NCBI GenBank assembly: GCA_964561135.1
Contig: CAZLOB010000060.1
Location: 1 to 16,230, forward strand
Length of the DNA: 16,230 nucleotides
Direction: 5' to 3'
Source of the DNA: JANXDG01 sp964561135
GTDB taxonomy: Bacteria; Elusimicrobiota; Endomicrobiia; DTEH01
Shown here piece by piece: positions 5,894 through 12,587 of the stretch. How positions within the stretch are numbered: position 1 is the stretch's first letter; the number at the start of each line of letters is the position of its first letter. The notes under the pieces are model-generated. The model worked only from the letters and a program-made list of their open reading frames with translations, was not told the DNA's origin and did not search any database. Both the position numbers and the translations under genes were made by a program.

Positions 5894-6258
5894 TATCTTT
5901 TAAACTTTTTATAAACAATACAACCTAAAATTACACCTGTTGTATCAAAAAGTAAATCAAATAAATTACAACTTCTTCCTGGGACAAAACTTTGGTGTAT
6001 CTCATCACTTATTGCATATATTATACTTAAGACAAAACTTAATAAATAAACTTTTTTACTGCTAAACTTTGTTGTGTTTCTAAACGCACGAATGTATAAA
6101 ATACAAAGGATCGCATATTCTGTAATATGTGCTATTTTCCTTAGTACAAAATCTAGAAAACCTAATTCTTCAATTTTTAAATGTGGTATACTTGAAAAAT
6201 AAAAAATTATACTAGACCATAAAAAAACTGATAGCCAACTTAGTATCTTATTTATCAT
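5890..6258 (-). CDS. VanZ-like family membrane protein
   Basis: A 122-aa protein with four predicted membrane segments. It carries the VanZ family signature near the C-terminus (SDEIHQSFVPGR, then D and FDTTG) and the RKIAHITEYAIL motif in the second segment. VanZ of enterococci gives low-level teicoplanin resistance, but most chromosomal members such as this have no known function, so no resistance role should be inferred. It is divergent from the permease gene at 6305 across 46 bp of very AT-rich DNA. The weak minus-strand element TTGAAT in that gap could be its -35. It has no strong Shine-Dalgarno sequence. The tRNA-Asn gene follows on the same strand. Confidence 0.85.
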   Translation of the reverse strand: MINKILSWLSVFLWSSIIFYFSSIPHLKIEELGFLDFVLRKIAHITEYAILCILYIRAFRNTTKFSSKKVYLLSFVLSIIYAISDEIHQSFVPGRSCNLFDLLFDTTGVILGCIVYKKFKRY

Positions 6259-6263
6259 AAAGA

Positions 6264-6292
6264 TTGATTTTTTTATTAAAAAAAAATATATA
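6264..6292 (+). promoter_or_regulatory. Promoter of the permease operon
   Basis: TTGATT (6264-6269), 17 nt, TATATA (6287-6292). The -10 box ends 12 nt before the ATG at 6305, giving a predicted leader of only about 6 nt and no room for a ribosome binding site. Confidence 0.5.
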
Positions 6293-6304
6293 AATTCAAC
6301 TTTT

Positions 6305-7684
6305 ATGACAAAAAAAATTTTTTACCTATTTTTGTTTTCACTAACCATTTCTTTATTAGGATACAAGTTCTTATCATTTACTATTCAACAATTTTTTATA
6401 ATCTTTATATTTTTTATTTCAATTTTTGGCACATTGTTTTTCTGGGAGTTCAGGGTTGGATTTGTTTTTATAGGCAGTGCTGTTTTACTTCTAATCCATG
6501 CTGCAAACCTTGAAGAGTTTGTGAAGTATGCATCGTTAGATGTTATTTGGTTTTTGATAGGTATGATGATAATTTTAGCGATGCTTAAAGAAGCAGGAGT
6601 ATTTTACTATATAATAACAAAATTGTTAAGAATAAAAAATCTTACAGGGTTCAAACTTTTTTTAGTTTTAACATTTATAAGTTGGTTATTATCAGGACTG
6701 ATGGGTGAAGTAACATCTATAATTCTTATATGTTCTGTAGTTTTTAATTTATGTGATTTTTTAGAAATTTCGCCAATACCACTTTTAATATCTTGTATAC
6801 TTACAACAAACATAGGTTCTTCATCAACAGTTTTAGGCAATCCTATTGGCATCTTGATAGCATTACGAGGAAAACTTTCTTTTGAAGATTTTACAAAACA
6901 TTCTTTGCCAGTAAGTTTTATTTGTTTTGTAGTTACAGTTGTTATTTTGTCAATTTTTTACAAAAAGTATTTAGACAAACTTACAGAAAAACTAAAACCT
7001 CATATTGAAAACCCTTTGTTTATGCGTCTAATTTGTGTCCCAATGGATAAAACAATAATAAGATCAATACTTTTGTTTATCTTAACTGTAGTTTTCATTG
7101 CCTCACATAGACAAATCGAACTTTTACTTTCTTTAGAAGAAAATACATTGTTAGTAATAATACCGATAATTTTTGCAGGTTTTGTTTTAATTATAAACAA
7201 CAAAAAAGCAATAGAATATATTGAAAAAGAAGTTGAATGGAATTCATTATTGTTTTTTATATTTTTGTTTGCACAAGCAGGAGTTTTAAGAAGTTCTGGT
7301 GTCGCAGAAAAAATTGCATCAACTATTGTTTCTTTGTCAAAAAGAAATTTTAATATTTTATCTTTTGGTCTTCTTACATCTTCAGGAATACTTTCAAGTA
7401 TGTTAGACAATGTAATAGTTGTTGCTTCATATATACCGATAGTTTTTGGACTAAAAACAACTTTAGGGAATTTACCTCAGAAACTCTGGTGGAGTATATT
7501 ATTTGGTGGATGTTATGGTGGTAATATTACAGCAATTGGTTCTACTGCAAATATTATTGCTTTAGGTCTACTTGAAAAAAAATATAAGTCAAAAATAAAT
7601 TTTTTAGAATGGCTTAAAATTGGTGCTTTAGTAGGAGCAATAACTATAATTATATCTTTTTTGTTTCTACTTATCTATGAATAA
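6305..7684 (+). CDS. ArsB/NhaD/SLC13-type ion permease (CitMHS superfamily)
   Basis: A 459-aa inner-membrane transporter with about 11-12 hydrophobic segments. It has the two re-entrant hairpin motifs of the ion transporter superfamily: NIGSSSTVLGNPIGI (from residue 169) and GNITAIGSTANIIALG (from about 404). These mark the group that includes ArsB, NhaD, the human P protein and SLC13 carriers. The substrate cannot be read from the sequence; arsenite, Na+/H+, sulfate or carboxylates are all represented. A sulfate link is tempting because of the neighbouring cluster, but this gene is in a separate divergent operon. No arsR, arsC or arsA is nearby. The next gene starts 8 nt before its stop, so the two are translationally coupled. 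Confidence 0.85.
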   Translation: MTKKIFYLFLFSLTISLLGYKFLSFTIQQFFIIFIFFISIFGTLFFWEFRVGFVFIGSAVLLLIHAANLEEFVKYASLDVIWFLIGMMIILAMLKEAGVFYYIITKLLRIKNLTGFKLFLVLTFISWLLSGLMGEVTSIILICSVVFNLCDFLEISPIPLLISCILTTNIGSSSTVLGNPIGILIALRGKLSFEDFTKHSLPVSFICFVVTVVILSIFYKKYLDKLTEKLKPHIENPLFMRLICVPMDKTIIRSILLFILTVVFIASHRQIELLLSLEENTLLVIIPIIFAGFVLIINNKKAIEYIEKEVEWNSLLFFIFLFAQAGVLRSSGVAEKIASTIVSLSKRNFNILSFGLLTSSGILSSMLDNVIVVASYIPIVFGLKTTLGNLPQKLWWSILFGGCYGGNITAIGSTANIIALGLLEKKYKSKINFLEWLKIGALVGAITIIISFLFLLIYE

Positions 7685-8030
7685 ACTTGAAGAGATTTTT
7701 AATTCTGACAAAATCCATCTCACATTTTCAGAAAAAGAATTTGTAAAAGAAACAATAAAAATTTTGAAAGTTTTTTTTCATAAAATCGAATCTGTTGTCT
7801 ATAAAAAGTTTAAAAAAATAACTTCTATCTCTGACGACAAATTTAAAAATAAAAAAGAGTTTCTAGATTTTATACATTCTCTACGCTATCCGATAAGTTG
7901 GCAAAAAATTAAAGCTATCAAAAAAATAAATAACAAAGTACCACTACATCTTGAGTTTGACGAACAAAAGTTTTTTAACAAAGATGCTTTACAAAAAATA
8001 GAACCTATACTTAACAACATAAATGAATAA
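7677..8030 (+). CDS. Hypothetical protein, possible split-off N-terminal part of the SPL-like enzyme
   Basis: A 117-aa, lysine-rich, mostly helical cytoplasmic protein with no motif that I can name. It overlaps the permease stop by 8 nt and the radical SAM start by 8 nt, so all three genes are coupled. Residues such as FSEKEFVKETIKIL and KKEFLDFIHSLRYPI resemble, from memory, the N-terminal region of longer SPL-related radical SAM proteins, and the next gene lacks such a region. It may therefore be the N-terminal part encoded as a separate subunit. This is an inference that an alignment would settle. Confidence 0.6.
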   Translation: MNKLEEIFNSDKIHLTFSEKEFVKETIKILKVFFHKIESVVYKKFKKITSISDDKFKNKKEFLDFIHSLRYPISWQKIKAIKKINNKVPLHLEFDEQKFFNKDALQKIEPILNNINE

Positions 8031-8946
8031 CATAATAACAAAATATTTGTATGGGAAAAATGTTGTCGGGTTTGATGAATATGTTTTATCTTTAGGAACG
8101 TTTTGTAGTTTAGATTGTGAATATTGTTATTTAAAATATTTTAAAAAAACAAAAAATGTGCTTACTTATGAAATAGACAACCTTGTTGAAGCTGAAATAG
8201 AGAAACTTTTTTCAAGCGGCAAAAAATTTTTTTATCTTAATACTGGTGAAACAACCGATTCTTTGCTTACTTTGCAACACTGGAAGAAATTTTGCAAGTT
8301 AAGCCATATCATCTTAAATCTTACAAAAAAGTACAATATAACTTGTTATTTAGAAATTAGAACAAAAACAGATAATATCCTAAAATTTCCTAAACTTCCA
8401 ATACAATCAGAACATTTAAAAATTGTATATTCAGCAACAATAACACCTCAAGTAATAATTGATATTTTTGAAAAAAACACAGCATCGTTTAAACAACGTC
8501 TAACCGCATTAAAATATGCTATGTCATTAAATTTTTTAATCTCTGTTAACTTTGAACCAATAATTTTTTGGCCTGTCTTAGGAATAAAACAAAAAGATGT
8601 TTTACATTCACTACACATTTTGATAAATAACTACAGACAAATTATACATCAACTTAACGATGTATTTGATCACCAAAACTTTTATAAATTAACACTTTCG
8701 TGTTTAAGATTAACAAAAGAACAGTTTAAAATTTTATTAAATAAAAAAAGTAAGCTGTGTTTTTTTGAAATGTTTCTTTGTGAAGACGGAAAATACAGAT
8801 ATTCACGACCTATAAGAGTAACAATTTATAAAGAAATCATAAATTTTGTAAAATCTTTGTATCCAAAAATAGAAAACAAAATTTTTTTATCGTTTGAATT
8901 CGACTATATTTGGCGAGCATGCGGTCTTGAAATTAAAAATCTTTAA
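8023..8946 (+). CDS. SPL-like radical SAM protein (COG1533-type)
   Basis: A 307-aa protein with the radical SAM cluster motif C28-x3-C32-x2-C35 (GTFCSLDCEYCYLK), which binds a [4Fe-4S] cluster and S-adenosylmethionine. TGETTDS at 74-80 and the late KYRYSRPIRV followed by a tyrosine (about 257-270) match the spore photoproduct lyase family (TGE-x-x-DS and KYRYxRPLRVxxY). Spore photoproduct lyase repairs thymine dimers made by UV in spores, but many relatives in non-spore-formers have unknown substrates. It is the last gene of the permease operon and starts inside the 117-aa gene. Its 3' end overlaps a decayed toxin-antitoxin locus on the other strand by 14 nt. Confidence 0.8.
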   Translation: MNNIITKYLYGKNVVGFDEYVLSLGTFCSLDCEYCYLKYFKKTKNVLTYEIDNLVEAEIEKLFSSGKKFFYLNTGETTDSLLTLQHWKKFCKLSHIILNLTKKYNITCYLEIRTKTDNILKFPKLPIQSEHLKIVYSATITPQVIIDIFEKNTASFKQRLTALKYAMSLNFLISVNFEPIIFWPVLGIKQKDVLHSLHILINNYRQIIHQLNDVFDHQNFYKLTLSCLRLTKEQFKILLNKKSKLCFFEMFLCEDGKYRYSRPIRVTIYKEIINFVKSLYPKIENKIFLSFEFDYIWRACGLEIKNL

Positions 8947-9270
8947 CAACTTTCTGTATTTCTTCTTTTAACTGTGGAAGATTTTTTTAACTGTTGTCCA
9001 AATAACTTCAAGATTAATCCCAAAATAATTATGTACAATTTTATCTCTTATCCCGCTAATTTCTTTCCAAGGAATACTTGAGTATTTTTTTCTTATATCT
9101 TCTATATAACCTCTTCTAAAATATACTTACCTAATGTTTGGTCTTAATGCTTTCTTTAAAACAAGATCAACTATTACTTCAAAAAGTTCGCTTAAATAAT
9201 TTTCTAAACCAATTTCTAGTTCTGATTTATGTTGTTTTAAAATTTCTTTTATTTCTTCTAAAGTTTTCAT
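8933..9270 (-). pseudogene. Decayed MNT/HepT (HEPN) toxin-antitoxin pair
   Basis: The gap between two plus-strand genes holds, on the minus strand, the remains of two adjacent genes. From 9270 to 9127 a 47-codon frame reads MKTLEEIKEILKQHKSELE joined directly to IGLENYLSELFEVIVDLVLK. These are the two ends of a minimal nucleotidyltransferase antitoxin, with the catalytic GSxxRGE...SDxD centre deleted. A shift of one base restores GKYILEEVI and a stop at 9102. Then follows the C-terminal part of a HepT toxin (SSIPWKEISGIRDKIVHNYF), keeping the RNase motif R-x4-H-x-Y, with a one-base deletion at the A-run 8982-8988. The other frame continues with LPQLKEEIQKVVKDF to the stop at 8933. No functional product is expected. 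Confidence 0.75.
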
Positions 9271-9294
9271 TGCGTTAGATATACAAAATAAAAA

Positions 9295-9323
9295 TTGACT
9301 TTACAACATTTATTTTGTATCTT
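9295..9323 (+). promoter_or_regulatory. Promoter of the DUF763 gene
   Basis: TTGACT (9295-9300), 17 nt, TATCTT (9318-9323). The -10 ends 8 nt before the ATG at 9332, again predicting a nearly leaderless message. There is no Shine-Dalgarno sequence. Confidence 0.5.
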
Positions 9324-9331
9324 AAATTTGT

Positions 9332-10429
9332 ATGCAAAGAAAATTTGCTGATTTACCACTACATTATGGTGAAGCACCGAGGTGGCTTTTTGAAAGACAA
9401 AAGAAACTTCTGTTTGAACTTATTAGGTTAGTAATTATTGAATTTGGTACAAAAGAACTAATAACTCGTCTTTCTAATCCTGTATGGTTTCAAATTTTAG
9501 GTTGTATTTCAGGATTTGATTGGCACTCATCAGGAGTTACAACAACAGTTACTGCTGCAATAAAAGAAGCTTTTAGAAATAAAAAAGAATATGGTTTATT
9601 TATCTTCGGTGGTAAAGGAAAAACTGCAAGAAATACACCTAATGAAATTTTAAGTTGCAAAGAAATTGACAATCCACAAAATTTTGTAACAATCTCCCGT
9701 CTTACTGCAAAAGTTGACAATTCTTGTATCCAAGATGGATACCAGATTTATCATCACACAATTTTTGTTGATAAAGACAACAACTGGTGTGTTGTACAAC
9801 AAGGAATGAATTTAAGTAACAGATATGCGCGAAGGTATCACTGGTGTAATGTTATAACAAAAAGTTCTGATGAAAAAACTATAATACAGCCACATACAGG
9901 TATTGTTTCGCAAAAAAAAGAAAATAATGTTTTAAATTTTGTTGATAAAAACCAAGATAAACCACAAAAAGCAATAATAGAGTATATAAATCTTCAAAAA
10001 CCAGAAGATATTGTTAAAGAATTTGAAAAAATTGTTAATTCAAAAGATTTTGTTGAAAAACATTATGTTTTACCACAAAGACATTATATTTCTTTAGAAG
10101 ATTATGATTATAAAAAATTATACAAAATCATGTGTAAATTAAAATCACAAGAATTAAACTCTTTTAAAGATGTCCTTCTTACAGAAGGTGTGGGGCCAAA
10201 AACATTAAGAGCACTATGGCTTATCTCTGAAGCAGTTTATAACTATCCTGTATCAACTTTAGATCCAGCAAGATTTTCGTTTGCGTTTGGCGGAAAAGAT
10301 GGCCATCCATATCCTGTTGACAGAAAAACTTATGATGAAACTTTATCATTATTTAAATACTTAGTTGACAAATCGAAAGTTGAAGGAAAAGAAAAACTTA
10401 GGATGCTAAAAATTTTAGCCTGTATGTAA
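9332..10429 (+). CDS. DUF763 family protein
   Basis: A 365-aa cytoplasmic protein of the DUF763 family, known mainly from archaea and thermophilic bacteria and without an established function. The N-terminus (RKFADLPLHYGEAPRWLFERQ) and the central VVQQGMN...RRYHW segment are typical of the family. Near residue 285, VLLTEGVGPKTLRALWLISE resembles a helix-hairpin-helix, which suggests contact with DNA or another nucleic acid. The conserved DPARFSFAFGGKDGHPYPV follows. Full family length, no damage seen. It is first in the long plus-strand series and has its own promoter. The histone-deacetylase-like gene follows after 52 nt, part of which is short repeat. Confidence 0.88.
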   Translation: MQRKFADLPLHYGEAPRWLFERQKKLLFELIRLVIIEFGTKELITRLSNPVWFQILGCISGFDWHSSGVTTTVTAAIKEAFRNKKEYGLFIFGGKGKTARNTPNEILSCKEIDNPQNFVTISRLTAKVDNSCIQDGYQIYHHTIFVDKDNNWCVVQQGMNLSNRYARRYHWCNVITKSSDEKTIIQPHTGIVSQKKENNVLNFVDKNQDKPQKAIIEYINLQKPEDIVKEFEKIVNSKDFVEKHYVLPQRHYISLEDYDYKKLYKIMCKLKSQELNSFKDVLLTEGVGPKTLRALWLISEAVYNYPVSTLDPARFSFAFGGKDGHPYPVDRKTYDETLSLFKYLVDKSKVEGKEKLRMLKILACM

Positions 10430-10438
10430 ACAGTTATT

Positions 10439-10498
10439 GAGTTACCGAGTTTATAGAGTTGTTGGGTTGACACTGTTAACTATGAACTATAAACTAAT
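10439..10498 (+). repeat. Joined 9-bp and 7-bp repeats at the deacetylase start
   Basis: 10439-10473 reads GAGTTACC, GAGTTTATA, GAGTTGTTG, GGTTGACAC (roughly 9-bp period). It is followed by three heptamers AACTATG, AACTATA, AACTAAT (10478-10498). The ATG start of the next gene (10482) is inside the first heptamer. Confidence 0.65.
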
Positions 10499-11357
10499 TT
10501 ATTCACAAAGATATGAAGTTGATCTTGGTGAACATCCGTTTAATACATCAAAATATAGATTAATAAAAGAAAAGTTAGAAAAAGAGTTTAAAAACTTAGA
10601 ATTTATTGAACCAAAAGAAGTCGATGTAAATATACTTTATGAAGTTCATACAAAAGAATATGTTGACAAAATTTTAAATCTAAAACTTTCTTATGACGAA
10701 ATTCTTCGTCTTGAAATACCACTTACCAAAGAAGTAAGAGATGCTAGTTTAATAGCTGTAGGTGGGACAATTTTAGCAGCAGAGCTTGCATTAAAAGAAA
10801 AGGTTGGAATACATGTAGGTGGTGGTTGGCATCATGCTTATCCTGATCATGGAGAAGGATTTTGTGTGTTCAACGATCTTGCTTGTGCAATAAAGTATTT
10901 AGAAAAAAATTATGGTATAAAAAAATTTGCTGTGGTTGATTTAGATGTGCACCAAGGCAATGGTACCGCAAAAATTTTTGAAAACAAAAAAAATGTCTTT
11001 ACTTATTCTATACATCAAAAAGAAATTTATCCTTATCCAAAAGAAAAAAGTACACTAGATGTAGAACTTCCTGCTTTTACAACAGATGAAATATATTTAA
11101 AAATACTTGAAGAAACAATTAAAAAAGTTGTAGAATTTAACCCTGAAGTAGTTTTTTATCAAGCAGGTGCTGATATTTACGAAAATGACCAACTTGCACA
11201 ATTAAAAATTTCAAAAAATGGTATCAAAAAAAGAGACCAAATTGTAAAAGAATCTTTTAAAGATAAACCAATTGTTTTGACACTTGGCGGCGGTTATGCT
11301 TTTGATATAAACAATACTGTTGAAATACATTGTAATACAATAAAAGTTTTTTTGTGA
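10482..11357 (+). CDS. Histone deacetylase / acetoin-utilization (AcuC) family amidohydrolase
   Basis: A 291-aa zinc hydrolase of the arginase/deacetylase fold. HVGGGWHHAYPD carries the catalytic pair H117-H118. VVDLDVHQGNGT gives zinc ligands D155 and H157, and AGADIYEND gives D231. All key residues are present, so it should be active on an acetylated amine such as acetyl-lysine or an acetyl-polyamine; the substrate is unknown. The family usually begins with a short strand like KLIYS near the N-terminus, so the ATG at 10482 is preferred over a TTG at 10437, whose 15 extra residues come from the repeat. The start codon and the MNYKL segment are themselves encoded by heptamers. The stop TGA opens the next 9-bp repeat. 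Confidence 0.9.
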   Translation: MNYKLIYSQRYEVDLGEHPFNTSKYRLIKEKLEKEFKNLEFIEPKEVDVNILYEVHTKEYVDKILNLKLSYDEILRLEIPLTKEVRDASLIAVGGTILAAELALKEKVGIHVGGGWHHAYPDHGEGFCVFNDLACAIKYLEKNYGIKKFAVVDLDVHQGNGTAKIFENKKNVFTYSIHQKEIYPYPKEKSTLDVELPAFTTDEIYLKILEETIKKVVEFNPEVVFYQAGADIYENDQLAQLKISKNGIKKRDQIVKESFKDKPIVLTLGGGYAFDINNTVEIHCNTIKVFL

Positions 11358-11403
11358 GTTATATGGTTATAAAGTTGAGAGTTCTTAAGTTATAATTATA
11401 ACT
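11356..11403 (+). repeat. 9-bp-type repeat and palindrome after the deacetylase gene
   Basis: GAGTTATAT and GGTTATAAA (11356-11373), then degenerate GTTGAGA and GTTCTTAA, then a 16-bp palindrome AGTTATAATTATAACT (11388-11403). The first unit overlaps the TGA stop. The 16-mer at 11361-11376 is shared with 2837-2852 (minus). No T-run follows the palindrome, so it is not a clear terminator. Confidence 0.6.
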
Positions 11404-11417
11404 CTTGTTCCACCAAA

Positions 11418-11445
11418 TTGATTGTTTTATTTGATTATATATATT
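11418..11445 (+). promoter_or_regulatory. Possible promoter of the AmrS-like gene
   Basis: TTGATT (11418-11423), 16 nt, TATATT (11440-11445), 33 nt before the ATG at 11479. The surrounding DNA is so AT-rich that chance matches are likely. Confidence 0.35.
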
Positions 11446-11460
11446 TAATTATAAATTTTT

Positions 11461-11502
11461 AACTATCAACTAATAGGTATGAACTATAAACTATTAACTA
11501 TA
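11461..11502 (+). repeat. Heptamer array at the start of the AmrS-like gene
   Basis: Six units in exact phase: AACTATC, AACTAAT, AGGTATG, AACTATA, AACTATT, AACTATA. The ATG at 11479 is formed by the third unit, and residues MNYKLLTI are encoded by the repeat. The same ATGAACTATAAACTA string starts the gene at 10482. Confidence 0.75.
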
Positions 11503-12576
11503 ACTCTAATTATGACAAACAACATTTTTTCATTTGATACAAAAACTGCTGCAACACCAAAAGTTGAACCAAAAGAAGTAATGTTTTATAAAAAACTTGA
11601 TAATAAAAAAACACAGTGTTTAATATGTTTTAGAGAATGTATAATCCCGCTTGGAGGACGTGGCGTCTGTTTTAATAGAGAAAACAGGAACGGAGTTTTA
11701 TACACAATCGTTTATTCAAAACCTTCAGCAGTACATATTGATCCTGTTGAAAAAGAACCATTATATCATTTTTTGCCAGGCTCAGAGATACTTTGTATTG
11801 GAACTGCAGGATGTAATTTTAAGTGCAAACATTGCCACAACTGGCATTTATCACAACAAAAATTAGAAGATATGGAATATGTTGTTTTACTTCCACAAGA
11901 TGTTGTAAACTTAGCAAAAAAATATAAAACACCAACAATATCTTTCACCTACAACGACCCTATATCTTTCTATGAATACATGTATGACATAGCTAAAATT
12001 GCAAAACAACAAAATGTACGGATTGTTTGGCATACAAACGCTGCTTTAAATGAAGAACCACTTAAAGAAATGTTAAAATATACAAACGGTATTACTGTCG
12101 ACTTAAAAGGTTTTACAGAAGAGTTTTATAGAAACCAATCTTCAGCAAGACTACAGCCCGTATTAAATTCGTTAAAAATTATAAAACAACACAACATTTG
12201 GCTTGAGATTGTTAATCTTGTGATACCAACATTAAACGATAACCCAAAAGATATAAAAAACATGTGTGAATGGATTAAACAAAATTTAGGTGATGATATA
12301 CCATTACATTTTACAAGATTTTTTCCAACATATAAAACTACACACCTGCCACCAACACCAATTGAAACATTAGAAAAAGCATATAATATTGCAAAAGAAG
12401 TTGGACTAAAATATGTATACATTGGCAACGTCCCAGGACATAAATATAACTCAACCTATTGTCCTAACTGCAAAAAAAGATTAATTTATAGAATCCATTT
12501 TGAAGTTTTAGAAAATAAAATAAAAAACGGTAAATGTTCTTTTTGTAATTACCAAATCGCAGGCGTGTGGAGGTAA
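11479..12576 (+). CDS. amrS: AmmeMemoRadiSam-type radical SAM enzyme
   Basis: A 365-aa enzyme related to pyruvate formate-lyase activases. Cysteines C47, C50, C54 and C64 come first (CLICFREC...RGVC). The radical SAM cluster is C112-x3-C116-x2-C119 in TAGCNFKCKHCHNW, and two CxxC pairs (C328/C331 and C353/C356) close the protein before the final GVWR. This is the AmrS layout. The usual partners, AMMECR1-like AmrA and Memo-like AmrB, are not in the window. The pathway's reaction is still not established. The first ~30 residues are poorly conserved, mildly hydrophobic and partly encoded by repeat, so the true start could be M35 (11581). The next gene's ribosome site overlaps the stop. Confidence 0.88.
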   Translation: MNYKLLTITLIMTNNIFSFDTKTAATPKVEPKEVMFYKKLDNKKTQCLICFRECIIPLGGRGVCFNRENRNGVLYTIVYSKPSAVHIDPVEKEPLYHFLPGSEILCIGTAGCNFKCKHCHNWHLSQQKLEDMEYVVLLPQDVVNLAKKYKTPTISFTYNDPISFYEYMYDIAKIAKQQNVRIVWHTNAALNEEPLKEMLKYTNGITVDLKGFTEEFYRNQSSARLQPVLNSLKIIKQHNIWLEIVNLVIPTLNDNPKDIKNMCEWIKQNLGDDIPLHFTRFFPTYKTTHLPPTPIETLEKAYNIAKEVGLKYVYIGNVPGHKYNSTYCPNCKKRLIYRIHFEVLENKIKNGKCSFCNYQIAGVWR

Positions 12577-12587
12577 TTATAAGACAA

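Noticed and set aside
6607..6852. Antisense ORFs within the permease, radical SAM, trehalose and sat genes
   Set aside because: They lack family motifs and ribosome sites, and their composition is that expected of the opposite strand of real genes.
6305..7684. Arsenite efflux pump ArsB
   Set aside because: Superfamily motifs are shared by many carriers and no other ars gene is nearby, so only the superfamily is called.
11388..11403. Terminator after the deacetylase gene
   Set aside because: The palindrome is all A/T except two pairs and is not followed by a T-run; termination here is not supported.
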